This document shows positions 25,011 to 34,266 of a stretch of 47,161 nt of DNA, piece after piece. The notes under the pieces are model-generated. The model worked only from the letters and a program-made list of their open reading frames with translations, was not told the DNA's origin and searched no databases. Numbering within the stretch: position 1 is the first letter of the stretch; each line of letters opens with the position of its first letter. The position numbers and the translations under genes are program-made. Source of the stretch: an uncultured Eubacterium sp. (GTDB lineage: Bacteria > Bacillota > Clostridia > Lachnospirales > Lachnospiraceae); NCBI GenBank assembly GCA_947089855.1, contig CAMUML010000036.1, forward strand, positions 1 through 47,161, read 5' to 3'.

Positions 25011-27584
25011 TTAAACCACTTTATTCATACAACAATGCTTATATTTTTTCCCGCTTCCACAAGGGCATGGGTCATTTGGGTATACTTTCTTTTTCGACCG
25101 TGTCTTTGGTTTATTGGCAGCGGAATCGTCTTTATTTGTCCCAGTCACTTTTGCAACTTCTTCCCGTTCTACTTTTTCTTCGATCCGGACATGGTATAAC
25201 AGCCGCAGCGTATCTTCCCGCATATTCTGCGTCATAGCATCGAACATTTCAAAGCCCATCAGCTTGTACTCAACCAGCGGGTCCCTTTGGCCATATGCCT
25301 GTAGGCCAATGCCCTGGCGCAGCTGGTCCATATCGTCCAGATGGGCCATCCATTTACGGTCAATCACTTTTAGCAAAATGACACGCTCCAGCTCACGGAT
25401 TGCTTCCGGCTCCGGAAATTCTGCTTCTTTTTCTTCATACAGCTTGACCGCCTGCTCTTTCAGTTTATGCCTGACCTCTTTGCTGTCTTTGCAGTCTTCC
25501 ATATTTTCAGCCGTTAACGGCTCTAATGGGATTACCGGCAGCAGCAGCTGGTTTAATTCGTTAAAGTCCCACTCTTCCCTACTGACATCATCGGATAAGC
25601 AGGTGTCTACCGTAGCTTCCACAAAATCCACGATCATTTTATAAATAGAATCGCGCATACTTTCGCCATTTAAAACTTTCATGCGCTCTTCATATACGAT
25701 CTCCCTTTGGTCATTCATTACCTGGTCATATTCCAGCAGGTTTTTACGGATGCCAAAGTTGTTGCCTTCAATCTTCTTTTGCGCTTTTTCTATCGCATTG
25801 GTCAGCATTTTATGCTGGATTTCTTCACCTTCTGCTACTCCAAGCGCATTAAATACATCCATCAGCTTTTCGGAGCCAAACAAACGCATCAGGTCGTCTT
25901 CCAGTGAAATATAAAATTTTGACTCGCCTGGATCGCCCTGACGTCCGGAACGGCCGCGCAGCTGGTTGTCAATACGCCTGGACTCATGGCGCTCTGTACC
26001 GATTATTTTCAGCCCGCCTGCTTTGCGCGACTCATCGTCCAGTTTAATATCCGTACCACGCCCCGCCATATTCGTAGCGATCGTAACAGTGCCATGTTCG
26101 CCGGCATGGCTAACGATTTCTGCCTCCTGCTCATGGAATTTTGCATTTAATACCTGATGCTTGATTCCCCTGCGGCTTAACATTTTATCCAACAGTTCCG
26201 AAATTTCAATCGTAACGGTACCAACCAGTACCGGCTGCCCCTTTTGATGGCTGGCTTCCACATCGTCACAAACCGCGTTGAATTTCTCTTTCATTGTTTT
26301 ATACACGGCATCCTGATGGTCTTCACGGATAACCGGCATATTGGTTGGGATTTCTATAACATCCATCCCATAAATATCACGGAACTCCTGTTCTTCTGTC
26401 AATGCGGTACCCGTCATGCCAGCCTTCTTTTCAAATTTATTAAAGAAATTCTGGAACGTAATGGTTGCAAGCGTGCGGCTTTCCCTTTTGACCTTTACAT
26501 GCTCTTTTGCTTCGATCGCCTGGTGCAAACCGTCAGAATAGCGGCGGCCTGGCATAATACGCCCGGTAAACTCATCGACAATAAGCACCTCGTCATCTTT
26601 CACTACATAATCCTTATCGCGGAACATCAGGTTATGCGCCCGCAGGGCCAGAATAATATTGTGCTGGATTTCCAAGTTTTCTGCGTCCGCAAGGTTTTCA
26701 ATCTTAAAAAATTGTTCTACTTTTTTGACACCTTCTGCGGTTAGGTTTACTACCTTGTCCTTTTCATTTACAATAAAATCACCATCTTCCTGCGCTTCCA
26801 CGCCCATGATGGCATCCATTTTTGTATATTCCCCGTTGCCTTCCCCACGCTTCATCTGTTTGGCCAAGATGTCGCAGGCTTCGTAGAGCTTGGTAGATTT
26901 CCCGCTTTGCCCGGAAATAATAAGCGGTGTACGCGCTTCGTCAATTAAAATGGAGTCGACCTCGTCCACAATTGCAAAATGGAGCCCGCGCTGGACAAGC
27001 TGCTCTTTATAAATGACCATATTATCCCTCAGGTAATCAAACCCGAGCTCATTGTTTGTCACATAGGTTATATCGCATGCATATGCCTCACGGCGTTCAT
27101 CATTATCCATGCTGTTTAAAATACATCCGACCTTCAACCCCAAAAATTCATGGATCTGGCCCATTTCATCTGCATCACGCTGTGCCAGGTAATCATTGAC
27201 TGTCACGATATGGACACCTTTGCCCTCCAGGGCATTCAAATAAGAAGGCATCGTTGCTACCAGCGTTTTACCTTCCCCTGTCTTCATTTCCGCAATCCTG
27301 CCTTGGTGCAGGACAATGCCGCCCATCAGCTGTACCCGGTACGGCTCCATGCCAAGCACGCGCACAGAAGCTTCCCTTACCACAGCAAACGCTTCCGGCA
27401 AAATATCATCCATTGTTTCGCCGTCATTTAACCGCTTTTTAAATTCCGATGTTTTTTCCCTTAATTGCTCATCCGACATTGCCTGCATAGTAGGGCGCAG
27501 GTCTTCGATTTTATCTACAAGCGGTTTGATCCTTTTTAACTCACGTTCACTGTGGGTACCAAATATTTTTTCAAATGCTCCCAT
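25011..27584 (-). CDS. secA: Preprotein translocase ATPase SecA
   Basis: 857 residues. It is the motor of Sec export at the inner membrane face. Nucleotide-binding domain 1 has the Walker [21 protein letters not shown] and the DEAD-like [19 protein letters not shown]. Domain 2 has [11 protein letters not shown] and [20 protein letters not shown]. The C-terminus carries the zinc-binding [13 protein letters not shown] that contacts SecB or lipids. The ATG follows ATAGGAGA. The promoter is at 27650-27678. The upstream region is shared with the divergent repeat-array transcript. Confidence 0.97.
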   Translation of the reverse strand: MGAFEKIFGTHSERELKRIKPLVDKIEDLRPTMQAMSDEQLREKTSEFKKRLNDGETMDDILPEAFAVVREASVRVLGMEPYRVQLMGGIVLHQGRIAEMKTGEGKTLVATMPSYLNALEGKGVHIVTVNDYLAQRDADEMGQIHEFLGLKVGCILNSMDNDERREAYACDITYVTNNELGFDYLRDNMVIYKEQLVQRGLHFAIVDEVDSILIDEARTPLIISGQSGKSTKLYEACDILAKQMKRGEGNGEYTKMDAIMGVEAQEDGDFIVNEKDKVVNLTAEGVKKVEQFFKIENLADAENLEIQHNIILALRAHNLMFRDKDYVVKDDEVLIVDEFTGRIMPGRRYSDGLHQAIEAKEHVKVKRESRTLATITFQNFFNKFEKKAGMTGTALTEEQEFRDIYGMDVIEIPTNMPVIREDHQDAVYKTMKEKFNAVCDDVEASHQKGQPVLVGTVTIEISELLDKMLSRRGIKHQVLNAKFHEQEAEIVSHAGEHGTVTIATNMAGRGTDIKLDDESRKAGGLKIIGTERHESRRIDNQLRGRSGRQGDPGESKFYISLEDDLMRLFGSEKLMDVFNALGVAEGEEIQHKMLTNAIEKAQKKIEGNNFGIRKNLLEYDQVMNDQREIVYEERMKVLNGESMRDSIYKMIVDFVEATVDTCLSDDVSREEWDFNELNQLLLPVIPLEPLTAENMEDCKDSKEVRHKLKEQAVKLYEEKEAEFPEPEAIRELERVILLKVIDRKWMAHLDDMDQLRQGIGLQAYGQRDPLVEYKLMGFEMFDAMTQNMREDTLRLLYHVRIEEKVEREEVAKVTGTNKDDSAANKPKTRSKKKVYPNDPCPCGSGKKYKHCCMNKVV

Positions 27585-27649
27585 ATAATCTCCTATCGTT
27601 ATCGTATACTGATCCTTTGCAACAGTCTATTTATCACAAAATCGCCTTT

Positions 27650-27678
27650 ATTATAGCACTACTTGCTATATGAGACAA
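27650..27678 (-). promoter_or_regulatory. secA promoter
   Basis: On the minus strand TTGTCT (27673-27678) and TATAAT (27650-27655) are spaced by 17 bp, 66 bp before the secA start codon. Confidence 0.7.
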
Positions 27679-27847
27679 TAGCGAATGGCATGAACTATTT
27701 GTGAATATTTTATAAACTGCTGCTATAAATTCAAAAATTTGGAATTATTAGAAAAGTTTGAATTTTATATAATTATCAGATAATTTATGTATTTCCAAAT
27801 CATGTTCTGATTAAATATATTTTTTTTATTTTTTTTCAAATTAATTG

Positions 27848-27876
27848 TTGACAATTCTATTTTTGTTTGATATTAT
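27848..27876 (+). promoter_or_regulatory. Strong promoter of the divergent repeat-array transcript
   Basis: TTGACA (27848-27853) and TATTAT (27871-27876) are spaced by exactly 17 bp. Directly upstream is a run of T and A tracts (27815-27847), resembling an UP element of highly expressed stable-RNA genes. No protein gene of normal size follows. The first transcribed bases would be a CAACA-rich, unstructured stretch starting at about 27883. Confidence 0.75.
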
Positions 27877-27882
27877 TACTTC

Positions 27883-29133
27883 AACAAAAACAACACAGCA
27901 ACACAACAGCAACACTTGACCAGCCGTTGACAGCTTAATCAGTGAACTGTGAAAGGGGTGAGTCCACCAAAATATATGTGATACATCCCATAATTTTTAG
28001 AAACGAGGTATTGACCAATGATTTGATGATTTGTTGATAATGCTGGATAGCTGTTATCCAAAATTTATCAAAAATAAGTGAAAGGGGCATGGAGCTCCAG
28101 ACAGAACAGGTTTAGCCTGGTTCTTAATTTAGAAGAATCTGACGAAAGCGGGGTACAGTCCAATGGGAGCGGAAACTTGAACCTAATTTCCATCCGAAAT
28201 TTACAGAAAGCAGGTACAGTCCAATGGGATGTTTTATCTAACCTTTGTTTTGATTCATGACTCTAAAGAAAGCAGGTACCGTCCAATGGGATAGAAGAAA
28301 GAAAGCCTATATTTAGTTTCGTATAATTAACGAAAGAGGTACAATCCAATGGGAACGAAATCTTGAATCTATGTTTGCATTATAATTTATAGAAAGCAGG
28401 TACAATCCAATGGGCTTTATATTTTAAACCTCTCATTAATTTAAAAACGGAAAGAAAGCAGGTATAATCCAATGGGAACCATATTTTAAAACTTATGTTT
28501 GATGTGAAAATCTAACGAAAGCAGGTACCGTCCAATGGTATAAAAATATTAGGATTATAAATTTGGAAATATCTGGTTTAGAACAATTGGCTTTCGTCCA
28601 ATGCGGACAGAAAACTTGGGAAGCGAAGATAAGCTGAAAGTGAAGATAAAACCTTCTTCTTGGTTTAACATTGATGTTTCCATCAATACTATCCGATACT
28701 CAAATAAAACGCAGCTTAAGGATAAGGAAACCGTACTGATGTCGGCATAAACGTTAAATTCAACTAAGATGGCAAAGGGCACTGGCTTTTCAAAACAATC
28801 CAGCAAAAAGGGAGGGCACTCCAATGCATGGTTTACACAAGAGAGAAGTTTTCAGCTTAGTTACATAATTCATAAGATACCGTGAAAGGAGCCTCGGTAG
28901 TGGTCAGAGATTCAGTCGAGTACATTCATATATGGATTCAGATCAAACGTATTCAAGGAAAACAAAAATGGATTATGAATGGGCTAAACTGAAGGCATCT
29001 ATCATAGAAAGCACCTACATTTCATCCTCTTTTAGATATTCGTTGTAAAATTGTAATAGAAAGGCATGGTATAGGCCAATGGATATATCAGTCTAAAAGG
29101 CGCCAGCAAATGCATCTGCATAGTTGGCGCCTT
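27883..29133 (+). ncRNA. Putative ~1.25-kb repeat-array RNA, family not recognised
   Basis: Between secA and the PilZ gene lie 1.55 kb with no convincing protein. From the promoter at 27848 to the hairpin at 29097-29133, the plus strand carries recurring 'GAAAG-n-GGTA-n-TCCAATGG' motifs. There are seven regular copies at 28144-28538 and diverged copies at 27951, 28000, 28080, 28598, 28821, 28883, 29007 and 29059. The 62-bp period is not a multiple of three and each frame is broken within one or two units, so the array cannot encode one repeated protein. Alternatives are a chain of tiny translated frames, a protein-sponge RNA, a DNA-level binding array, or a decayed repetitive gene. It is A+T-rich compared with its neighbours. 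Transcription is inferred from promoter and hairpin only. Confidence 0.5.
28144..28578 (+). repeat. Seven-unit imperfect tandem repeat, period 60-64 bp
   Basis: Units begin at 28144, 28206, 28268, 28332, 28392, 28454 and 28517. The 23-25 bp core is GAAAGCAGGTAC, two variable bases, then TCCAATGGGA. The 37-40 bp between cores are diverged but still alignable, with a shared TTGAA/TTTAA/TCTAA about 12-15 bp after the core and AT-rich ends, so they are not CRISPR spacers. CCAATGG positions are 28160, 28221, 28283, 28346, 28407, 28469 and 28532, which is steps of 61, 62, 63, 61, 62 and 63. Confidence 0.9.
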
Positions 29134-29136
29134 AAT
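29095..29136. terminator. Hairpin ending both the repeat-array RNA and the PilZ transcript
   Basis: AAGGCGCCA (29097-29105) and TGGCGCCTT (29125-29133) are perfectly complementary and enclose a second stem, ATGCA/TGCAT. On the minus strand it is followed by CTTTTAG, just after the PilZ stop; on the plus strand by AATTATT. It lies between convergent transcripts, where a shared terminator is expected. Confidence 0.75.
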
Positions 29137-29142
29137 TATTGG

Positions 29143-29775
29143 CTATTCTTGTTTTTCCCGTAATTTGTCAGCCATATAATAGCCAAGGTTTTCTTCTGCA
29201 TTCGCTATGCGGCAGCCATAAAAAAAACCGCCGTCCTTTAGCTCCTTAACCCAGACCATCCGGGCTTCCACCCGTATCTCTTCATCCTCTTCCCGATTTT
29301 CATCTATAATCTGGATATATAAATGCTTCAACTCCTGTGCCTCAATTTTAACCGGGCTTTGAAACCCTATCCCGTTGACACATAAATCATGCACGAGAAT
29401 ATCCAGCCCTGCCGGCGTATTGCTCACTTTCAGCTTGCCTGGCAAATTTAATACTACCCGTTCCACTTTACGGCGGTTGACCCTTACACTGTTTTTCGGG
29501 GCTGCCAGCGCATGGTACTGCTTTCCATCCACCGTCCTGCGCTGGATCCTGCAATTTGTCCACGCTTTTGGCATATCCTGGCCATCTTCATAGATCGTAA
29601 TGATTTGCACATTTGGACTAGAAAAATCAACTACCTGGCCATCGTGGCGGATAAGGTCTAACAAGACTACATCCGAACGTACCCCAGCCACCTGCGCGTT
29701 TACATCTACAAGCAGCGTCTTATGCTTACAGCGGATTATCACTTTTTGGCCTTTTTTTAACTCTGATATTTTCAA
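29143..29775 (-). CDS. PilZ-domain protein with YcgR-like N-terminus
   Basis: 210 residues. Residues 1-90 form a YcgR-type beta-rich domain (MKISELKKGQKVIIRCKHKT). Residues about 97-205 are a PilZ domain with the Arg motif VNRRKVERV and VHDLCVNGIGF at the second c-di-GMP motif, which is normally (D/N)xSxxG. Here Cys replaces Ser; Asp and Gly are kept. Related proteins act as c-di-GMP brakes on the flagellar motor. Binding is likely but should not be assumed with the substitution. The ATG follows GGAGGTGG. It has its own promoter at 29821-29849. Confidence 0.85.
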   Translation of the reverse strand: MKISELKKGQKVIIRCKHKTLLVDVNAQVAGVRSDVVLLDLIRHDGQVVDFSSPNVQIITIYEDGQDMPKAWTNCRIQRRTVDGKQYHALAAPKNSVRVNRRKVERVVLNLPGKLKVSNTPAGLDILVHDLCVNGIGFQSPVKIEAQELKHLYIQIIDENREEDEEIRVEARMVWVKELKDGGFFYGCRIANAEENLGYYMADKLREKQE

Positions 29776-29820
29776 ACTTCCACCTCCGAAAATTTGCTTT
29801 AAGATTTATGATTATCCTCT

Positions 29821-29849
29821 ATTATGCAATAAAATACGAAATTTAGCAA
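29821..29849 (-). promoter_or_regulatory. Promoter of the PilZ gene
   Basis: On the minus strand TTGCTA (29844-29849) and CATAAT (29821-29826) are spaced by 17 bp, directly after the symporter stop at 29856. Confidence 0.5.
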
Positions 29850-29855
29850 GCCATA

Positions 29856-31403
29856 CTATTTCCCGGATTTCGGCAGCGCCGTCTTTTTCTCCACCAGGAC
29901 CTTTTCTTCCAGGCAGGAAAAAATCCCATCTACTTCCCGCCGGTCCATTTTCGGCGTTACCAGGCTGACCACCGGGACTACAACCAGCCCAAGCACCATC
30001 GCAATTGCCCCAGCATTGATTGGGGAAGCAATATAGGACAGGAATAAATTGGATACGGTAATGCCGACCCCGCAGATAAAGCTCGCCCATACTGCCGCAC
30101 GTGTTACGCCTTTCCAATAAAGCCCATACAGGAACGGCGCCAAAAATGCGCCTGCCAACGCGCCCCAGGAAATCCCCATTAACTGTGCAATAAACTGTGC
30201 GATGGATTTCGGCGGAAACAGCGCCAGGATAACCGAACATGCAATAAAAAATACCAGCAGGATACGCATGCAAAGCAGCTGTTTTTTATCGCTCATATTT
30301 TTAATAAAGTTATCTTTTAAAAAGTCCAGCGTTAATGTCGAGCTTGAAGTCAATACCAAAGAAGATAAGGTTGACATAGAAGCCGATAACACTAATACTA
30401 TCACTACCCCTACCAAAATATCTGGCAACGTAGAAAGCATAGAAGGGATAATTGCATCAAAAATAACGCTTCCATCTTCTTTGTGGATCGCGGCAGTATC
30501 AAACAGCCGTCCAAAACCGCCCAAAAAATAACAGCCGCCGGAAACAACAACTGCAAAAAATGTAGAAATAACCGTCCCAGACTGGATGGATTTTTCATCT
30601 TTGATCGCATAAAATTTATGTATCATCTGTGGCAGGCCCCACGTTCCAAGCGAGGTCAAGATAATCACCCCAAGCAGGTTCAAAGGGTCTGGCCCAAAAA
30701 AGGAAGTAAATGCCCCTTTCTGCCCAAGTGTAACCGCTACATCGCTGTCCAGTTCAGAAAGTGTATGTACTGCCTGCAAAAAACCGCCTTGCCCGTTTAG
30801 CACAGCTCCGATTACTGCCACAATACCTGCCAGCATAATAATCCCCTGAATAAAGTCATTAATTGCCGTCGCCATATAGCCGCCTAAAAGGACATACACA
30901 CAAGTCAGCGCTGCCATCACGATGACACAAACCTCATACGGGATGTCAAATGCCATGCCAAAAAGCCTCGACAGCCCATTGTATACCGAAGCGGTATAAG
31001 GAATTAAAAATAAAAAGGCAATCCCAGAAGATGCAACCCGCAGCGCATTGCTTTGATACCGTTTTCCAAAATAATCTGGCATCGTCGACGCATTTAGATG
31101 GTTGCTCATAATGCGGGTACGCCTGCCCAATATTACCCAGGCCAAAAGGGAACCGATCAATGCATTGCCAATACCGATCCAGGTAGATGCAAGGCCGTAT
31201 TTATAGCCAAACTGCCCGGCATACCCTACAAAAACAACTGCGGAAAAATACGAAGTACCATAAGCAAACGCCGTCAGCCACGGCCCTACGCTCCGGCCGC
31301 CTAGTACAAAATCATTTACGTTTGCCGCATGTTTTCTGGAATAGAACCCAACCCCAACCATAACGGCAAAAAACAAAATCAAAAAAGTTATTTTAATGGC
31401 CAC
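29856..31403 (-). CDS. Sodium:solute symporter family protein
   Basis: 515 residues with about 13 predicted TM helices, of the SSS (PutP-like) family that couples Na+ entry to uptake of an organic solute. Family features are DFVLGGRSVGPWLTAFAYGT near residue 35 and GVVIVLVLSASMSTLSSLVL with the Ser/Thr Na+-site helix at about 330-350. It overlaps the amidohydrolase gene by 11 bp and is the last gene of the paaK-ior operon. An aryl acid or aromatic amino acid is a reasonable guess for the substrate, from context only. Confidence 0.88.
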   Translation of the reverse strand: MAIKITFLILFFAVMVGVGFYSRKHAANVNDFVLGGRSVGPWLTAFAYGTSYFSAVVFVGYAGQFGYKYGLASTWIGIGNALIGSLLAWVILGRRTRIMSNHLNASTMPDYFGKRYQSNALRVASSGIAFLFLIPYTASVYNGLSRLFGMAFDIPYEVCVIVMAALTCVYVLLGGYMATAINDFIQGIIMLAGIVAVIGAVLNGQGGFLQAVHTLSELDSDVAVTLGQKGAFTSFFGPDPLNLLGVIILTSLGTWGLPQMIHKFYAIKDEKSIQSGTVISTFFAVVVSGGCYFLGGFGRLFDTAAIHKEDGSVIFDAIIPSMLSTLPDILVGVVIVLVLSASMSTLSSLVLTSSSTLTLDFLKDNFIKNMSDKKQLLCMRILLVFFIACSVILALFPPKSIAQFIAQLMGISWGALAGAFLAPFLYGLYWKGVTRAAVWASFICGVGITVSNLFLSYIASPINAGAIAMVLGLVVVPVVSLVTPKMDRREVDGIFSCLEEKVLVEKKTALPKSGK

Positions 31404-32226
31404 TGCTTTCCTCCCCTTCCTGGATCCCTAAAAGCCTATATGCATTCTGCCACAGGATTTTATCTAAATCTTCCTTGGAAACAGGCAGTTTTTGCAGATA
31501 GCCCAACGATTCTTTTTGCCCGCTCCAAGGGCTGTCTGTAGCAAACAGCACGTTGCCAGCCCCATGTTTTTTAAGGATACGCAAAAATGTTTCGTCTTTG
31601 ATAAACCCAAAGGTATACGCCGTATCCAGATAAACCTCCCTGCCTGCCAACCGTTCCTCTACTTCTTCCCACAGGCCAAAACCGCCAAAATGTGCAAGCA
31701 CCATATTTTTCGGCGCTACCTCCCGCACCACATTGCAGATACGGTCAACGTCACAGTGTACGTGCTGCGGGAACCCAATATCTACCCCGGCATGGATAAC
31801 GCTGACAAGGCCCAATTCAGATGCATAATCTAAGATACGCATATATTTTATATCATCAAAATAGGTCATTTGGTAATCCGGATGGAGCTTAATGCCTTTT
31901 AAACCCAGCTTTTGCACGGTACGCAGCTGTTCTTTATAATCCGGGGAATCCGGATGGATACCGCCAAATGACAGTAGGCGCGGATGCTTCCCGCTGTATG
32001 TTTCATTTAGTTTAGCAGCAAAGGTATTTATCGTATGGAACTGCTGTGGCGCCGTAACGACCGGAAGTACAATCGACAGGCCAACCCCTGCTTCTTTCAT
32101 GGATGCAACCAGCCCGCCTTCTGTCCCATCGGCAAAAGCCTTTACTTGCGCAATGTTTTCCAATTTCGCAATGGTCTTTGCTGCAATCTTCTCCGGAAAC
32201 ATATGTGTGTGGAAATCTACAATCAT
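31393..32226 (-). CDS. Amidohydrolase-2 family metal-dependent hydrolase or decarboxylase
   Basis: About 277 residues from the ATG at 32226 (MIVDFHTHMFPEKIAAKTI), behind GAGAGG; an upstream ATG at 32286 would add 20 unrelated residues. TIM-barrel metal ligands are visible: HTH at residues 6-8, KLHPDYQ, VIHAG, LAHFGG and the final FATDSPW aspartate. The family includes gamma-resorcylate and ACMS decarboxylases and related aryl-acid enzymes. It overlaps the symporter gene and follows the ACT gene. Its place suggests work on an aryl-acid intermediate or product (inference). Confidence 0.85.
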   Translation of the reverse strand: MIVDFHTHMFPEKIAAKTIAKLENIAQVKAFADGTEGGLVASMKEAGVGLSIVLPVVTAPQQFHTINTFAAKLNETYSGKHPRLLSFGGIHPDSPDYKEQLRTVQKLGLKGIKLHPDYQMTYFDDIKYMRILDYASELGLVSVIHAGVDIGFPQHVHCDVDRICNVVREVAPKNMVLAHFGGFGLWEEVEERLAGREVYLDTAYTFGFIKDETFLRILKKHGAGNVLFATDSPWSGQKESLGYLQKLPVSKEDLDKILWQNAYRLLGIQEGEESSGH

Positions 32227-32286
32227 ATCCAAACCTCTCTTCTTTTTCCATAGGAAAGCATGGGATGCGCAGCAAAAGGCCCCCAA

Positions 32287-32308
32287 GCCGCAGCACCCCT
32301 GCTGCGGC
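32287..32308 (-). other. GC-rich hairpin between the ACT and amidohydrolase genes
   Basis: GCCGCAGCA and TGCTGCGGC form a perfect 9-bp stem with a four-base loop in the 111-bp gap. No proper U tract follows on the minus strand, so it may be a partial attenuator or an mRNA processing or stability element. Confidence 0.5.
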
Positions 32309-32337
32309 CAGGCAGTTTTTTACGCATTCCTATAAAA

Positions 32338-32772
32338 TTAATGGAAAATATTTTGGATGTCTTCCTGGCTATAAAGTGCAACATCTTTACTTTTTAAAAG
32401 CTGTGCGGCTTCATCCCCATTGGAAATTTTGCAGATAATAGACGCTTCCCCTTCTTTATTGGACAACGCATACATATACTCTACATTCAGCCCCGCTTTG
32501 CAGACATGGCTTAAGATTTCCTGTAGGCTGCCTACCTGATGGGATAATTTTACTGCCAGCACATCCGTCAGCATAGCGGCAAACCCCTGTTTTTTCAGAG
32601 CAGCCTGCCCAGCCTGCGGGTTTGTCGTAATCATCCGCAGCAATCCATATTCGCTTGTATCCGCCAGGCTTAGGGAAATAATGCTGACCTGTTCAGCCTT
32701 TAATACATCCAAAACTTCTTCCAAACGGCCTTCCTGGTTTTCAATAAATACTGATAACTGTTTAATAAACAT
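32338..32772 (-). CDS. ACT-domain protein of the paaK-ior operon
   Basis: 144 residues with two tandem ACT domains: residues 1-65 (IKQLSVFIENQEGRLEEVLD) and 68-140 (VKLSHQVGSLQEILSHVCKA, LNVEYMYALSNKEGEASIIC). ACT pairs of this length are often found beside phenylacetate-CoA ligase and indolepyruvate oxidoreductase genes, where they may sense an amino acid or an aryl ligand. The ATG at 32772 follows GGAGGG; an ATG at 32784 would add four residues. No catalytic domain is attached. Confidence 0.85.
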   Translation of the reverse strand: MFIKQLSVFIENQEGRLEEVLDVLKAEQVSIISLSLADTSEYGLLRMITTNPQAGQAALKKQGFAAMLTDVLAVKLSHQVGSLQEILSHVCKAGLNVEYMYALSNKEGEASIICKISNGDEAAQLLKSKDVALYSQEDIQNIFH

Positions 32773-32859
32773 AATGCCCTCCATTCTGCTGCTTTATGCA
32801 GCATTGTACCATTTCATACAGCAATTCTCCTGATAGAACATCCGCCCATACTGGCACTA

Positions 32860-34158
32860 TTAAACCAATTCCCTCTTGTCGATAACGTGTACTGCTTTCC
32901 CCATACTGCGCTCCAGCGTTTTCGGGGCAACCAGCTTGACTTTAGCCGCCAGGCCAATGGCATTTTGAATCGTATGTGCAATCTTTTTCGTCAGGCTTTC
33001 CAGTTCTTTAATTTCGTCTGAGAAGAACCGCTCTTCCACTTCTACCTGGATTTCCAGCGTATCCAAATTGTTCTTGCGGTCTACGATCATCATATAATGC
33101 GGGGTAATGCCGCTCATTTCCAACAAGGCTGCTTCTATCTGCGATGGAAATACATTGACGCCACGGATAATCAGCATATCATCAGACCGGCCTTTAAAGC
33201 GGCTGATGCGCGCCAGTGTCCTGCCGCATTCGCATTTATCATAGGAAATGCTTGTCAGGTCTTTCGTCCGGTAGCGCAGCAGCGGCAAACCCTCTTTGGT
33301 CAGTGTAGTAAATACCAGTTCGCCTGTCTCCCCTTCCGGCAACGGTTCGAGTGTATCCGGATGGATAATTTCCGGCAGGAAATGGTCTTCGTATACATGG
33401 AGCCCTTTGTGGTATTGGCAGTCACAGGCAACACCCGGGCCCATCACTTCCGATAGCCCATAAATATCAAATGCATGGATATGCAGCTTTTCTTCTATTT
33501 GCTTACGCATATTTTCTGTCCAAGGCTCTGCACCGCATACAGCAGCTTTTAGCTTGATATTTGGAATATCGCCCGCTTCCTCCAGCACTTCTGCAATATG
33601 CAGCAGATAAGAAGGCGTACAGGCAATCGCGGTTACACCAAAATCTTTCATCATGGTCGTCAACTTCTTTGTATTTCCAGTTGACATTGGTACGACCATT
33701 GCCCCCAGTTTTTCGGCTCCGCCGTGTGCCCCCAGGCCACCGGTAAACAGCCCATAGCCATAGGCAACCTGGATAATATCGTCCCGTGTAACACCTGCCT
33801 GCGATAAAGCCCTTGCGACGCATTCACTCCAAATTTCCAGATCCCTGCGTGTGTAGCCTACCACAGTCGCTTTCCCCGTAGTCCCCGAAGATGCATGAAT
33901 GCGGACAATTTCCGAACGCGGAGCTGCAAACAGGCCAAACGGATAGGTATCACGCAGGTCAGCTTTGGTTGTAAACGGCAGTTTTTTTAGATCTTCGATG
34001 CCATTAATATCGCCTGGTTCAACGCCAAGCTGCTGCATCTTTTTCCGGTAAAATTCCACATTGTGGTATACCCGGTCCACGGTTTTTACTAGGCGCCTGC
34101 CCTGCAGGAATTCCAGTTCATCCCTGCTCATGCACTCCTTTGTTTCATTCCAAATCAT
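32860..34158 (-). CDS. paaK: Phenylacetate-CoA ligase (first paralogue)
   Basis: 432 residues of the AMP-forming PaaK family, which makes aryl-CoA from an aryl acid, ATP and CoA. The P-loop-like motif is [20 protein letters not shown], with [31 protein letters not shown] and the C-terminal [17 protein letters not shown] and [10 protein letters not shown]. The lysine at GKA near the end is the likely adenylation residue. Next to iorAB the ligase can act on arylacetates from aromatic amino acids, or run towards ATP formation from aryl-CoA; the direction is not settled by sequence. Confidence 0.93.
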   Translation of the reverse strand: MIWNETKECMSRDELEFLQGRRLVKTVDRVYHNVEFYRKKMQQLGVEPGDINGIEDLKKLPFTTKADLRDTYPFGLFAAPRSEIVRIHASSGTTGKATVVGYTRRDLEIWSECVARALSQAGVTRDDIIQVAYGYGLFTGGLGAHGGAEKLGAMVVPMSTGNTKKLTTMMKDFGVTAIACTPSYLLHIAEVLEEAGDIPNIKLKAAVCGAEPWTENMRKQIEEKLHIHAFDIYGLSEVMGPGVACDCQYHKGLHVYEDHFLPEIIHPDTLEPLPEGETGELVFTTLTKEGLPLLRYRTKDLTSISYDKCECGRTLARISRFKGRSDDMLIIRGVNVFPSQIEAALLEMSGITPHYMMIVDRKNNLDTLEIQVEVEERFFSDEIKELESLTKKIAHTIQNAIGLAAKVKLVAPKTLERSMGKAVHVIDKRELV

Positions 34159-34231
34159 TTCGTTAAGCCTCCTTATTTTTCATTTACCACCCACCGGCCG
34201 TTTTTACCATCCCTGCATCCTGCCTGGTTAC

Positions 34232-34266
34232 CCGAAACAGTTCCGATGACCCTTGAACTGTTTCGG
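34232..34266 (-). other. Perfect 12-bp hairpin between iorB and paaK
   Basis: CCGAAACAGTTC and GAACTGTTTCGG enclose an 11-nt loop, starting immediately after the iorB stop codon. No U tract follows, so it is more likely an RNA stability or processing element than a terminator; the operon seems to continue through it. Confidence 0.6.

Noticed and set aside
28042-28076. DnaA-box-like TTATCCAAA next to AT-rich repeats, as a replication origin
   Set aside because: Only one weak box, no dnaA/dnaN or plasmid replication gene, and the repeats do not resemble known iterons.
28078-28260. 60-codon plus-strand ORF running through the first repeats
   Set aside because: The 62-bp period breaks the frame in every following unit and the peptide seen (KAGTVQW) is not kept in one continuous frame; it is likely incidental.
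28144-28578. CRISPR array
   Set aside because: The core repeats differ from each other at several bases, the linkers are homologous to one another rather than unique, and no cas gene is nearby.
28555-28824. 89-codon minus-strand ORF opposite the array transcript
   Set aside because: No ribosome-binding site or recognisable family; it lies antisense to the motif-bearing strand.
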